Shown: in pieces, positions 1 through 12,066 of the stretch
How positions within the stretch are numbered: position 1 is the stretch's first letter
How the letters are laid out: each line of letters begins with the position of its first letter
NCBI GenBank assembly: GCA_945859605.1
Contig: OX243814.1
Location: 32,304,006 to 32,368,005 of the forward strand
Length of the DNA stretch: 64,000 nt
Source: Lumbricus rubellus
Taxonomy: Eukaryota; Annelida; Clitellata; Crassiclitellata; Lumbricidae
Reading direction: 5' to 3'
Position numbers and translations under genes: made by a program
Notes under the pieces: model-generated
Database searches by the model: none
What the model was told of the DNA's origin: nothing
Seen by the model: the letters and a program-made list of their open reading frames with translations, nothing else

Positions 1-130
1 AATCTATGCAAACACACACATATATACATACATATAAATATATACACATATATACATACATATATATACACATATATACATATATACATATATACATATA
101 TAACATATATACATATATATCTATGCAAAC
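1..130. repeat. AT-rich (ACATAT)n simple repeat
   Basis: Alternating runs of acatatat and tacatata fill the left edge of the window. No gene is visible here, and short open frames across it are compositional artefacts. Confidence 0.85.
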
Positions 131-359
131 ACGTTCATGTCTGTTAAAATGACAGTCGACCTATGAACTCGGTATAGCTAATAATATAAAAACACCTTCT
201 GTTGATTTCGCATATAACTTTTTAATATTCGTCAGACAAGAAACACAGCTTATCTGAAGATCATTCTCAACCTGGAAAATTATTCTGATATGCTTAGAAG
301 GACATAGATTGCAAAAGATAGCACGAATAAACACAAAAAAATTGCCAACTGATTATATA

Positions 360-550
360 AGTATGTAGGTAGGTAGATAGGTAGGTACGTATGCATGTGT
401 GTATGTAACTGTGTGCATACATATATGCATGTATGGTATTGTATACATGCATGCATGCCTTTATGCATACATGTGTGACTGTGTGTTGCTTGCATGCATA
501 TGTGTATACATGCATGTGACTTTTGCATGCATATGTGTATGTATGTTTAA
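360..550. repeat. TATG/CATG tetranucleotide-rich block
   Basis: Degenerate runs of gtag, tatg and catg with many atgcatgc steps. All six frames translate to low-complexity His/Tyr/Cys/Met peptides, so open frames here are not genes. Confidence 0.75.
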
Positions 551-959
551 ACCTGTCTGTTTGCATATTGCTTTTAAAATAGCCCGGATAAAAGTGCAGC
601 ATATAGTGTACAGTGATCTGCAATTCAGAATAGAACAAATCTTATGGATTTACAGAAGAATAATTATATCTACGGCAGTTTCGTACACAATGTCATCATG
701 AAGCAGTGACATATTGAAAATTATTCCGATTAATTATCGGTTCTTATAAGCTTGTGCATAAGCAACAATTAATTCATGCTAATCAACTAAATAATTTACA
801 TAAATTAAATAGCTTTGTAATATATATACTGCTTCGTTAGAAAATGTATTCATGCATTTATGATTTTTTATATGAATTAAATAATGCATGCATGCATGTG
901 GGTATTAGTGTTTGTGTGTGTTATGTATAAGGACACATGCATGTACTGTACATATGTAA

Positions 960-1105
960 GCTTACTCACGTACGTATGTACGTGTATACGTACGCATGGA
1001 TGTACGTATGTATGTATACGGATGGATAGATGTATAGATAGATGGATGGATGGATGTACGGATGGACGGATGGATGGATGAATGGATGGATGGATGAGGA
1101 GCATA
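960..1105. repeat. (GGAT)n microsatellite with TACG head
   Basis: An acgtacgtatg-rich segment passes into about 25 imperfect GGAT/GATG units. The Ser-Ile-His-Pro peptides translated from the minus strand come only from the repeat. Confidence 0.85.
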
Positions 1106-1109
1106 GTGG

Positions 1110-1890
1110 TTGATTGATAGGTAAAGCGAAGAACTAGGATGATCTTGAACTGTTGTCACAATCATGCTGGCATTACAAAGACGACGTTGGCGACATCTAT
1201 GGTGAAACAGAGCTCATGATGATCACCAATTTAAAGTTTGCAAAGATCTTTTAATAAGCGATTTATACAATCATGTGTAAATTAATCATAATCTTATTTA
1301 ATGACTTCGAAAGGCACTCGAATAATTAATCTGTCTTCACATTTGCACTTTCAGGCCTCTCTCCGTGTCCAATGTATACAATGTAGGCCTATAAATATCA
1401 TTCCGTAAACAGATTGAAGGCCTAGATACACATGCAGAAGTTTAGACGGTCCATATGATACATTCTTAAGATCGCTTGAGATCATGTTCCAAACGTTTGG
1501 TTAAACTGTCATCGAACATATATTAATTCTCGGCCTTGGAACGAGAGACCAGGTAGCAGTTACTAATGTACACCTCAATGCATGTCCCATTGTTCATGCA
1601 GTACGATTGTTACTTTTACGGTTGAACCGACTAGATGGCGCTGCATAAAGTGCAGTTGGAATGTAGTTGTTATGACGAGGACTGACAGGCTACACATCGC
1701 TCACAATTATTTCGTAAGATGTCCGCATGGTATATCATGGGTTAACGATAACCAGCATTGCATTTGCATCACATTTGCATACGGCATTCTATTTTGGTAT
1801 CATCTTGCAGTGCGGTTGGTTTCGAGTGCTGACTTAAGCGAGGTATAATAATAATAGGCCCACTAATTGCAGTTCTTAATTCTTATACTT
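1110..1890. other. Unique-looking DNA without a supported gene
   Basis: The only open frame (88 codons on the plus strand from 1582) shows no recognisable domain and no clear splice sites. The right end probably holds the 3' UTR of the minus-strand gene that ends at 1897. Confidence 0.4.
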
Positions 1891-1896
1891 GAAACC

Positions 1897-2826
1897 TCAC
1901 CACGTACTATGCTGTGGTTCTAAGGGCTGGACAGATAGTGTTCGCTTATACTCCTTCTGTCGAAAGTCCTCGTTGTCCGATACAAGCGTTGGGATGAGCC
2001 GCGTGAAGTCGACGGCGGTACCCAGACTGTCCTTGCGTCCGTGCCTCCGCTGGGTGGAGTACCCCCGGCACGGCTGTTCCTGCAGACTGTCGCCACTCCC
2101 CCGTCGGCTGCTACTTCCGCTTCCGGTGTCGTCTGTGGCCGTTGATTCGCTGGACGAATGGGGATCGTCGTCTCTTGGACTGTCGACGCTGCTCATGCGT
2201 AGGACGGTGCGGCGTTTTCTTGCGATTTCTTCAAGGCATTTGACACTATCGACGGCGCTTTGAGACGGACTTGCAACCGCCGCGAGTTCGAGCTGCTTGC
2301 AGCTATCTAATCGAGGCACATGATGGTGGGTATCTGTCGCGACTTCAACTGTTCTCACCTCGATAGGTGGCCTCACCTCGTTTTGTGGCCTCACCTCGAT
2401 AGGTGGCCTCGTCTCGTTTTGTGGGCTTACCTCGTTCTGGCGAATGTTTGTGCTTTTCGCAATAGTTTCGCGGCATTCTTTTTGAAGGTTGCGAATATTT
2501 ACATCCGATGCGATACGTTTAGGTCCTCCTCCGAATGTCTCGTTAATTCGTTCGCTGTTGTTCATCAGTTTCGAGATTTCCGCAAAGCGTTCGACGCTGT
2601 CGATTCTCGCAACGTTCAGCGACTGCATGACTTTGAGAAGGCGTTCGATGCGGTCGTCACCGTGCAAGATGACGTCAGAGACCCCGACGATCGGGAGTGC
2701 CGCTTCGTCTTCTGCTGAAGAATAATAACGATCCTCAGATTCGGGTTTGAAGGAGACTCTTTTTCTCGATGAGATGATGCAGCTGCTGTTCAACTCCTGT
2801 AGTTGCTGTTGGAAGTGCTTCACCAT
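1897..2826 (-). CDS. Unrecognised 309-aa protein with an RVSF PP1-docking motif
   Basis: A single open frame runs from an ATG at 2826 (purine at -3, G at +4) to a stop at 1897. The region is richer in GC and CpG than its surroundings, which supports coding. The start is MVKHFQQQLQELNSS, a short helical segment, followed by the basic motif RKRVSF, a textbook RVxF docking site for protein phosphatase 1, and an acidic stretch (PESED...SSAEDE). The middle carries Pro-Glu-Val-Arg repeats from an 18-bp DNA tandem repeat. The C-terminal third is Ser/Arg/Asp-rich and looks disordered. No transmembrane segment or enzyme motif is visible. A possible 5' UTR intron donor (gtaagc, minus) lies near 3002. 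I do not recognise a family. PP1 binding is inferred from one short motif that also occurs by chance. The frame could instead be the last exon of a longer minus-strand gene. Confidence 0.5.
   Translation of the reverse strand: MVKHFQQQLQELNSSCIISSRKRVSFKPESEDRYYSSAEDEAALPIVGVSDVILHGDDRIERLLKVMQSLNVARIDSVERFAEISKLMNNSERINETFGGGPKRIASDVNIRNLQKECRETIAKSTNIRQNEVSPQNETRPPIEVRPQNEVRPPIEVRTVEVATDTHHHVPRLDSCKQLELAAVASPSQSAVDSVKCLEEIARKRRTVLRMSSVDSPRDDDPHSSSESTATDDTGSGSSSRRGSGDSLQEQPCRGYSTQRRHGRKDSLGTAVDFTRLIPTLVSDNEDFRQKEYKRTLSVQPLEPQHSTW
2356..2445 (-). repeat. 18-bp in-frame coding minisatellite (5 units)
   Basis: Five 18-bp units lie inside the open frame at 1897-2826. The first four alternate between two variants, giving a 36-bp higher-order period. 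On the minus strand they encode alternating hexapeptides of the type RPPIEV and RPQNEV. The period is a multiple of three, so the frame is preserved. Confidence 0.8.
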
Positions 2827-2959
2827 GCTGTCCACTGTCCTACGAACGTCTCCACACGTTAGAGACGATCTTCAGAATCGTACGACGGTCCGGATCTTCC
2901 TTGACAACAACAACACTCCAGTTCACACGACGCAGAATCAATCAAGTCCAACTCTACCT

Positions 2960-3480
2960 TCAAAGGTATAGCAGAGTAGAGATCGCAAAGTGACGCTTAC
3001 GTTAAATGTTTCCTGCAAGACCGTAGTTCCCGTTTTTATTTCAGTTTCCTCGGTCAATGAACAGTTGAGGAGGCGGCATCGGCATCGGCGGCATGTCCCC
3101 CTACTGTGTTACCAAGTATAAACTAATGCTCTCAAATGAAGTCCCTTTGACTGTGCGCTCTGTTTAATTGTTGCTAGCGGTGGTGGTTCAGCAACCTTCG
3201 GCCTCACCCACGTCGTCCCACGAATATAATATCAGCAGCTCTATGACGTAGATATGGGCAGCGGCACAGATAAAGACGGTCAGAGGTCTCTCTCTCCCCT
3301 CTCTCCCCCTCTCCCCTCTCCCGTCTCTCTCGCTCTCGGTCGGTAGCTCAACTTACTCACGGCCCACGAATTTCAATGAAGGCCCGATAACCAAAGCCCT
3401 GCGTAGCTTATCAATTTGAATAATCAGATACGCGGCCTTGTAAACGTTCGCTTTCAGGCGCAGTGGCCTACGACTGTTTA
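2960..3480. promoter_or_regulatory. Possible 5' UTR and promoter region of the minus-strand gene
   Basis: On the minus strand a consensus donor (AC|GTAAGC) lies at about 3002, consistent with a 5' UTR intron ahead of the ATG at 2826. A CpG-containing stretch and a CTCTCC run (3287-3345) lie further upstream. No TATA box stands out. The assignment is positional inference. Confidence 0.25.
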
Positions 3481-3619
3481 GACCAAGTGGATTGGGTTTA
3501 GGCCGAGTGTTGAGTGTTTCGGCCACGCTGCTAAGAGCGCATACACGCCGCGTGCGACACTAAGTGCTGCTCGGTTGCGGTCTAAATATTTGCCTATCCA
3601 TGGACCAACGCAACGTTCT

Positions 3620-3845
3620 GTCTCTCTCTGTTTCTCTGTGTCTATGTCTCTGTGTCTCTGGCTGTCTGTCTGTCTGTCTGTCTCTGTCTCTGTGTCTCTG
3701 GCTCTCTGGTTCTCTGTCTCTCTCTGTATCTCTGTATCTCTGTCTCTCTTTATCTCTGTCTCTCTGTCTTTGCCTATCTCTGTCTGTTTGTCTGCCTGTC
3801 TGTCTGTCTGTGTATGTATGTCTGTCTGTCTCTCTCTCTCTCGGC
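3620..3845. repeat. (CTGT)n/(CTCT)n pyrimidine microsatellite
   Basis: Over 200 bp of mixed CTGT, CTCT and TATCT units. Cys/Leu/Ser peptides in all plus frames are repeat artefacts. Confidence 0.9.
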
Positions 3846-4507
3846 CGTCACGGTGACTGGCGCCGCCTGGCGACACAGCTATGCGTGACATCTAGCGGCA
3901 ACATTCTACGGTGTCACACAGTGAGACGAACACACATTCCGAAAATAGCATGCACCAAAAAAACTGTTGTCCTACTGTACCCTCTTCTTCATGCGATGAT
4001 AGAGGAACCGAGAAATAATATCATTCCTGGGAGAGAAGATCCGCCATTCAGTAGTTTCAGGTCCCTATAGGAAGTAACTACTATAGGAAGTTACTATGGG
4101 AAGTGACTTTCGAAAAGTGTGTAACTTAAAAACGTAGCGGTTGAAAGTCCAGGGCTTTCGGGCAAACACACAAACTATCTATCAATGTGATTTATGAGAT
4201 AGGAGATAATTTTAATTTCGATCAAATTATATATTTATGCATACATGTAGCTACATGAGGTTTATGTCTACACTTTACATGATATAAAAATAAAAAACCT
4301 CTCTTGGCTTATTTACTGCTCAGATCTGTTATTGAAAGCCTTACTGCCAGTTATGTCAGGTATTTAAACTTGCTTAACCGGTACAGACAACCGATTGACT
4401 TCTGGCTAGTAACCTATCCAACATTCCACTGATCATGTCCAAAGAGACCAAGATTTTTGAAAAGGCCCTCACTTGAAAAACCGTCAAGTAATTAATCAGA
4501 TACCGTG

Positions 4508-4716
4508 GAGCGCGGTGATGTAATGGTTATATTCGTTGCCTTGCAGCCGGAGGGTTGCAGGTTCGAATCCACCTCAAGTCGCCGCGTAGGGATCTTGGGC
4601 AATCGCAAATGCTCAGCGTTTTGGCGTGAAACAGTGTCCGCGCTGTAGTCGGGACTCGGGAGCGCCTCTGAGTAGGAAGCTTGAAGGGGCGCTATAACAA
4701 GTGCACATGCAAACAA
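4508..4716 (+). mobile_element. tRNA-derived SINE, near full length
   Basis: The head resembles a tRNA, with a tgatgtaatggtta A-box-like segment and a perfect B box, ggttcgaatcc, at 4560-4570. A tRNA-unrelated body follows (ccttgggcaag/cagcgtttnggcgtgaaac type). The 3' domain forms a stem: gcgcctctgagtag pairs across a short loop with cttgaaggggcgc, then ctataacaagtgcac. Related copies occur at 25058, 54533 (minus), 55930 and 63030 (minus). It is not a functional tRNA because the 3' half of a cloverleaf is absent. Confidence 0.85.
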
Positions 4717-5394
4717 ACCCTGTGCATCACACTATAGTAGCGCTACAGAAATCATTGTACACAGTCGCTATAAAAATGCGTACATTCATCGTACCAGTCC
4801 CAAGCCTGGATAAAGGAGGAGGGCGACACTAATCATGTTTGATATGGCAGTGTCGTTAAACATGTAACAAGCGTACATTTACCAATCGATATCTAAATAT
4901 AGACATAAAAAATTATCGTTGACATTTATTTTACCGTTAAGATGCCGCAGGCTTCCTGGTTGTTCTTCAGTGAAACGATATGAAAGGGAAGTCTAGTAGG
5001 GACTATTTAGCCACATGTATATTCTAACCCATCGAATTGTATAGGCAGACAATGGCTTGTCACTGTCAGTCACTCCTATATGGTAGTCATCAGTAGACCG
5101 TATGTATACAGGCCTATAGTCATACACGCGCATAATAATGTTAGAATAACGGAATCAGAAACAGACGTCAAAGACTGTATACCACGGTGCTGTCACAGGA
5201 CTTTCCAAAACTCATTTTTCGTGGGCCGACTTGGGATTTTTGGATTTTTGCATATTTTATTATGGGTGTATACGTAAGCCTATTTATCATTGATGATGGC
5301 TGTACATGTACGTTAGATGTATCTATGGCTATATAATTTATGCCTAACAAATTTTGATGTCATATTAAAGCTGTCGTTAAACCCTGGATCCAGC

Positions 5395-5595
5395 CATGGC
5401 TTTTTTAAACGTGCAGTTGTACACAAAATGTGTAAGCTAGTTCAAAATGGATCTGTGCAGTTGAAGAAGCACTTCTGTACAGTTAAAATAGCAAAAAATG
5501 GTGACTTTAATTCGATTGGAAGTAATTTACCATGCATGGAGGATGGGAAGAAAAAGAAGTTGTGCAGTTCTAAAAATTCCTTTGAAACAGCCCTG
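5395..5595 (+). mobile_element. hAT-type MITE, family A (201 bp), perfect 8-bp TSD
   Basis: Terminal inverted repeats match the consensus CAGGGCTTTTTTAA...TTAAAACAGCCCTG. The 5' end here is CATGGCTTTTTTAAA and the 3' end GAAACAGCCCTG. The flanking octamer GATCCAGC is repeated exactly at 5387-5394 and 5596-5603. It has no coding capacity and is presumably mobilised by a hAT transposase encoded elsewhere. Other family A copies are at 13791, 49720 (minus), 50392, 55533 and 57132. Confidence 0.9.
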
Positions 5596-5699
5596 GATCC
5601 AGCCATGGAGCTACATAAAGCGCTCGTTCCACTTCTCTCTGGGGTTCGAATCTCATCATAGGCCTCCTACGCCACTTTGAAGTATAGTATAGAACAATT

Positions 5700-6500
5700 A
5701 AGAGTGGGACAAAGTAGGCATGCAGAGAATAAGACTTAAAAAGACGAAGGGTTTATAATAATTTACAATGCAATATTAATTACTATGGACGAGCAGCTTT
5801 ATTATTTTCTGCCGGAATCGTTGCTTTATTAGTAGCCTATAGTAGTCTGTACGTGTAGCAAATGCAATTCCACAACTGAGGATGCATGGATGGACGGCCA
5901 TTCAGATTGAGTCTCTATCTATCTGACTTCGATTGTAAAAACTGTGAGATAAGTCAAGAGAACATGTCATTGACATTCACACACGAACATCCCCCCAACA
6001 CACACCGTCCGTAGAGTTATCATTTATGTAGATTTAAATATTTGAGTGAATGGTTTGAAGTATAAGCTTACAGTGTAAGGGGAGAAACTAGTATCAACCT
6101 TTTGGAGGGAGTATCAGCTTTTTTATTGCAAGGCTGAAATAAGTTTGCGCGCACTCTATATAGCTGCATAATAATTATATAATAGTTACATTGATTGCTA
6201 TCTTGAAGTTCAATAGCTGTACTGAGATCCTAGCTTTTAGCACATTCCAATGCTCGAGACCTACTTTGCTATACCTTCTAGTATAATAGGTCTAATATGC
6301 ACTGCAACTGTCTACAATAATTAATCTGTTAGAAGTACGCTTACATAATCATAGAGTTCAACGTGATAGAATGCTGTCTTTGCTGGCCTGCTCTCAGGCT
6401 AAGTGCATGGTCGATATGGAAATAGATTTCTTGATATATCAAGTGCATGCGCGTTCTTTGGGGGTGGCGGAAGGTCAATGATGTCAGGCGGCGTGTTACA
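5700..6500. other. Non-coding AT-rich DNA
   Basis: No open frame with protein-like composition and no recognisable element. Nothing supported. Confidence 0.4.
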
Positions 6501-6507
6501 TTTCTTT

Positions 6508-6690
6508 CTACTCTTCTTCTTCTTCTTCTTCTTCTTCTTCTTCTTCTTCTTCTTCTTCTAGCCAATTAACTTCTATAGACAACGCAAATTCTTTAACGCA
6601 CGCACGCCATGCACGCGCACGCACACACACGCACGCCACGCACACACACACACGCACGCCACGCACACACACACACACACCAGTATGAGA
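6508..6690. repeat. (TTC)n followed by (CACG/CACA)n
   Basis: About 17 TTC units at 6510-6559 are followed by cacgcacgc and cacacacac runs from about 6600. The poly-Glu, poly-Arg and Val/Cys peptides read from it are artefacts. Confidence 0.9.
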
Positions 6691-6832
6691 ATTGTGGAAA
6701 AATAACTGGGGGGGGGTTGGCCTATGATAAACTTGAAATTGGGGTATGAAAAACATACTTTAACATGGGGCTCTAAGAAAGACTGGGGGGTTGAACCCCC
6801 TCCCCCCCAACCCCCGGCAATTCTCACCATGA
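6681..6832. mobile_element. Short inverted-repeat element (CAGTATGAGAATTG ends)
   Basis: The left end cagtatgagaattgtgg and right end caattctcaccatg are near-inverted repeats around a G-rich/C-rich core that can itself fold. A related pair of ends is at 27323-27488. It probably belongs to the hAT-MITE background. No target duplication is clear because both flanks are CA repeats. Confidence 0.5.
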
Positions 6833-6899
6833 CACACACACACACGCACGCACGCATACGCACAAACACACATACACAAACACACACATATAATGTATT

Positions 6900-9890
6900 G
6901 ATAATTAATACATGTAGATACGTGTTCAGCGTGCATATGGGGGAAAAACATTTATTTGCATTATCACCTTGCATACCATAGCCTCTGAATTTGTGACATT
7001 TGGAGCCCTGAACAACTCAATGAATGCTTATGGTTTTGCATGAGATCATGTTATAGCCTAAGTGACAGTTCAAGGCTATAGTAAAGTTTTTTTAAAGGTC
7101 TGTAAAACTATTTTAAAAAACGAGAAGCGAGGAATAAAATGTAATTATATAATTATATGCACACTGTAAGTCTGTAACGCACTTGGACTATACATCACGA
7201 ACTATTCTAATATATACACATACAATGTACTGATGTGTATCTATACATATCTAATCATCTATATATGTACACATATCACGAACTACTGCAAGCACATAAT
7301 GATGTATCTAGGGTGAAGTAGGCCTACAATGTCCTACATAGAACACATTTATACATGTAGCTACTATATTATATAGACATATATGTGTGTGCACTATGCT
7401 CGAACTGAATGTTCCTCCACTCCCAAGCACATAAAATGCATAAGTTTAATCTTCCTATAAGTAATTGGATGGATAAGGTAGCCTAAAGGTAGTATAGGAC
7501 TGCTAGCTATTGCCAAAGTCTACTATAGAGACACATATTTGTGGTAGCAGACGTGTATCTTTACACGTTCATATCTCCGATATGCAGACATTATTATTAT
7601 TATAAGGTACGCATGTCTAAAGTATGCAGCCTAAAGACACGTATAGGCCTACCCTATATGCAGACAGCGTGAGAGAAGAGACTTTTAGACTATAGTTCGT
7701 GCTGCATGACAGTGACGACCATGGCGCATCGCACATGCACTGCATGCAGGCCATAGGAAACTTCCAAACATCCATCAAGACTGCAGAGGTATAATAAATG
7801 TTGCCAGCAATGCACGTGTCTCGCTACAATGCAGAACAGGGTAAGCGTGGCAGCAATGTTGCAATTGCTCAGCAGTCAGGCATGCGTGACGACGACCCGC
7901 TTGAGTCACGAAATAACCACAAAAATAGAAATTACTCGTCTGCTGCATGGTGACGATCGACGGTATCATGACATGAGACACATCTTTGTAAAAGTAGAAG
8001 ATATTGGCGTATACCCATTGATATGACTGTATACGATGACTAAACGTCCATCTATGCAGACCTATATACTATGCTTTGGGAAGAAATGCATTGTTCGGCA
8101 TTGCATTTGGACTTGTGGAAACGTCTTTGTATACAAAGGGTGCGATGTGGGTGGAGTGAGTGAGGTCTTCAATGTTTCAATTGTTTCTGAGTTCCATTGA
8201 AGTGAATTTACGCACAAGTCCAATCATTACGCAAACATTATTTCAAATGTAGCAAATATTCGGTTTAACATTGTGTACTTTCTGACACAAAGTTTGCAAT
8301 TGACATTAACGACTATGCATGCATGCTGCAGTTGGAATGCCTGGACGGCATAACGTGTGGTAGGAGTTTCTGAGAGATTGACGCAGTTCAGTTAACCTAT
8401 AGACACGACATCATTCCAATACCAGAAACTTTATTACCATGCAGTGAGATCCAATTCAAGTATGCAGCTTGACATTACTTTGAGGAGGAGTATATGCACG
8501 CAGTTTATGAGTGTTTTATGCACTGCTTAACAACAGTGACCATGGACAGAAGTCGAGTGCAATTAACGCGATAACAGTTAGGCCTCAGAGGCTTAGCCTA
8601 CGGTATCTATAGAAGTGTCCAGAGAACTTAGAGAAGTATGTCGATGAACCTATAACTGAAATAACTGAACCGACTGTAGACATGAACATAATCCCCTTAA
8701 AAATCCCTGGACAAATTCTTTCCCCCATTTTGCATAGGACATATCCCCCCGCATTAACTCCCTCTGTGCAGTCAGCCTAATTCTGAATTTAATTGTTAGG
8801 GCCTAAACCCTATTGGTCCATTTCTTTGTTCGTTGTGCCAGTTTGTAGGGCCTAATGCCGTTATAGGCTATGTAGTCTATACAAATTTAACTTAAGGGTG
8901 TCATTTAGGTCTCTAATGTGATTAAAATCTGAAGTCGTGCTAATGTAAATCACTTCAAATTTACAACGACAAGATTAAATGAAATCCAGTACGGTAGTCT
9001 ATCGGTTTAGTCCACAGAATTATTCATACAATGCAGTTCTTGCGCAAATAGCCTAAAGTTGGATTAATTGAAAATGTTATGTCTTGCTTAATTAAGTAGA
9101 ATTTGTATTGATGCACGTGATTCTTGCTTGAATCAAAGCTGGATTGATGAGAAATAATTCTTTTTAAATTCAAAGTTGTATTGATAAAACAATTTTTTTC
9201 AATAAATATATACATAATATGTGTGTATAACACTGTATAATGTATAGGCTATATATATGCAAAAATAATTAAAGCAATATAATTATCTATGATTCATACT
9301 ATTACGTAACTTAGGCCAATACCCGAACCCTTATTTTAGATAGGCCCCTATGAATATAGGCCTGTTGAATCTACTTTAAGGCCTAGTATACTGTATACTT
9401 AAATATTGTAGCTGTCTGCTTGTGTCTTTGCCCTACCGTCTGTCTACGTCTAGATGTCAGTGTGTGTGTGTCTATGTCTATCAACCAGCCTTTCTTCTAA
9501 ATTGTGTAAGTGTGCATCTGTCCGTCATGCCTGTCGCATAACTTGAAGACGCCTAGCAAAGTGAGTGAGCGTCAAGGCCATCCGTAACACATAACGCCCA
9601 TCATCAAAGTACGACATGCATTAAACGTGGCCTATGATACACAGACGTAGAGATCCCCACATTCTTCAAGTTCACTTCGAAGTGGATCAAGTGCTACACA
9701 CTCAATCTTCTACGCTTCGTTGAAGAGATGCGTATTTTTATTCACTGCGGTCTCGCCTCAATCAATGTCAATCACAAAAGCTGCCTGCAGTCACTTACCT
9801 TATAATTTTATGCTATAGCCTAGATGTATTTAACAGAGGGCTCGAGTGAAATAGCGATCTTGATGATGTAGCCTAATGTAGCCTATATAA
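6900..9890. other. Gene-free stretch
   Basis: AT-rich DNA with scattered taggcctat motifs and short ATA/GTA tracts. The small open frames at 7775-8026 and 9024-9233 have no recognisable domain or splice context. Nothing supported. Confidence 0.4.
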
Positions 9891-9894
9891 TAGG

Positions 9895-10082
9895 CATAGA
9901 AGTACGGGAGATTTCAGCAGTGGGGGGGGGGGGCAAAGATTGAACTTCTGCCCGAAAAATACATCCGTCAAAAAAGTTGACCTTTTTTAGTCGTTCGGAT
10001 CTGTGTTTGCCCGAAAAACCAGACTCGCCCGAAAGTTGGAGGGCATTTGCCCCCTCTGGACCCCCCGCCTCGTACGCCTATG
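9895..10082. mobile_element. hAT-type MITE, CATAG ends (188 bp), 7/8 TSD
   Basis: The ends CATAGAAGTACGGG and CGTACGCCTATG are imperfect inverted repeats. Flanks ATAATAGG (9887-9894) and ATAAAAGG (10083-10090) agree at 7 of 8 positions, as expected for an ageing 8-bp duplication. The core includes a G run and cccgaaa motifs. Confidence 0.7.
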
Positions 10083-10781
10083 ATAAAAGGTATACTCTAT
10101 ATTAAATCTTCGCCCCTTCTTCGCGCCACTCAAAAGCTGCGTCAGAAAGACCTGCAGCTTATCTTTCTATTCGTTCGGACTTGAATTAGTCCCTCGCTGG
10201 GGAGGGATCAGCCACTCGGATCCTCTGTCTCCACATTATTCTTTGACCAGCGTCGTCCGGGGACGCTCCGGCCTCAGCTTGAGATGTTTCTGGTCCTGTT
10301 GGATCATGTCCAATCTGCAGCTTATCACTGGCGTTATAATATCAAATCAGGTCAAATCTGCAGCCAGGTTAACTTGCTTGCTTACTCCATTGTTTAGGTG
10401 CCAGGTCAGAAGTTGGAGTTATGAGGGGGGTCGGAAAGAAAGAGAGGCTGGAAAACTTATGTCTCAGATGGAATGAAGCATGAGAGAATACCACACGATG
10501 GAATGAGATTTGAACTCAGACCTCGAAGTTGAGAGTCCAGCAAGCAAAGCACTATAGGTCTATTAAAGCATTAAAACACTGCATTTATTATAATTAATAG
10601 GCTAATAATAATAAATAAATTAATTAAGAATAATGCATAAAATATTTAATGAATTAATACGACGTATCAGTTTGGCCTACCTGTTGTAAGCAAGATGCGC
10701 TATAATAAATATCTTACTACTCTACGATACGTCGGTATATCTAGGCTGCAACTGTACTGTATGTGAAAATTATTTGCCACG

Positions 10782-10900
10782 GTGTTCGATTGGTTAGAGG
10801 GGTCGGCCTTCAACGCGGAGAGTACGGGTTCGATCTTTGTCCGAGTGGATTATACTGTAACTAGTGATCTTGTGCAAGTCCTTCACTTAGCCTACAATTG
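10782..10900 (+). mobile_element. Diverged tRNA-like SINE fragment
   Basis: The segment gattggttagagg...gggttcgatc resembles tRNA A and B boxes. It is followed by cttgtgcaagtccttcactta, which matches the SINE body seen at 25058 and 55930. The 3' stem is missing. Confidence 0.55.
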
Positions 10901-11234
10901 CTCTGCAACATAGTCTAATTGCATCTGCGCCGTTGAGGCATGTGTGTGCTTCTGAATTCTGTAATAAGGGCGATGTCAAATTGGAGTTGTAGGCCTATAT
11001 TGTATTGTATAACTACACTCGCTAGAGTCGCTATGGAGTGGTGACTTTCTCGCAGCTTCAGATTCGCTGTGTAGAGAAATCGATGCAACTACTGTTTGAA
11101 TTACTGCTTCGTTCGCTAGAGAGTCCAGCACGTTAAACGATAGTTTCGTTGAGACTATTCAATAAACAGACTGCAACCTGTGTTCTTGTGCTGCGTCGAT
11201 TTAGGGCCTGTGAACATGAAACTGAATAATGTGA

Positions 11235-11370
11235 ATATGCAGTTTACATTTAGAAACCTCTACGAAAATTGTCCATGTTATTGCGCTTTACATTTTTCAG
11301 GCTCTTGTTAAAATGTTAAACCGTGGCCATAGTGTTTCACCCATACTGCAAAAACACATGTAGACCTACC
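11235..11370. repeat. Diverged duplicate of the 16003-16125 segment
   Basis: The order acattta(g/t)aaacctcta, gaaaattgt, then ccgtggccat and cccat is shared with 16003-16125. At 16087 that segment carries a good minus-strand splice donor. Here the equivalent position reads acg|gtttaac, so any exon function is lost in this copy. Confidence 0.5.
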
Positions 11371-11839
11371 TGCGTTTGCCCACGAAGGCCATACTAATTT
11401 TTACTTTGGATAGCCTTAAGACCTGCTATCTCCTTTACTTTTAATTTCTTCGACCGGCTGAATAACTCTCATGAGTCATGACCCTGATGCGTCCAGCAGA
11501 AATTGTACGGCTGGTGCCGCCACTGGTATCACCTCCTTGCACATTTATTTTTTGACGTCCATCCATCCATCCATTTTTCACGCAGTACTACTAACGGCCG
11601 TTAAACATCTTCTGTGTGTCAACATTGAGAATCTTCGTATTTGTATACAGCTGCTTTGATTACCCGATAAGTCGATAACTCGCTTCCGCACAAACACTCT
11701 TCTTCAATTCTCTTTCATCGTCCTCAACCCATCAACAGCTACTATAGCCAGTACTCTGATCTGATGGCTGACTGTATTCTGTGAAGGATGGTTACGTTTG
11801 TGTCATCATCCAAAGTTTAGGACGCTGCTTTAGCCTTTG

Positions 11840-12066
11840 GCACTGTTAATTATTATTATTGTTGTTGTTGTTATTTTTGTTATTGTTGTTGTTGTTGCTG
11901 TTTGTTGTTGTTGTCAACGTCGTCATCGCCCTCATCGTCGTCGTCTTATTCGTCGTCGTCGTCATCGTCATTGTCTCGTCGTCGTCGTCATCATCGTCAT
12001 CGTCATCATCATCATCATCATCGTCGTCGTCGTCATCATCATCATCATCATCATCACCATCGTCGA
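11840..12066. repeat. Trinucleotide tract (GTT)n, (CGT)n, (CAT)n
   Basis: More than 200 bp of trinucleotide repeats. Long open frames in five frames give homopolymers (Asp, Ser, His, Val), which is typical of repeat artefacts. Confidence 0.9.

Noticed and set aside
1582..1848. 88-codon plus-strand frame with several Cys and Trp
   Set aside because: No recognisable family, poor start context and no splice signals. Probably chance.
2668..2678. CRE-like tgacgtcag inside the minus-strand coding frame
   Set aside because: Within coding sequence with no promoter context; likely coincidental.
4508..4716. A tRNA gene
   Set aside because: The A and B boxes are present but no acceptor stem or complete cloverleaf forms. 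The same body and 3' domain recur in other copies, so it is a SINE.
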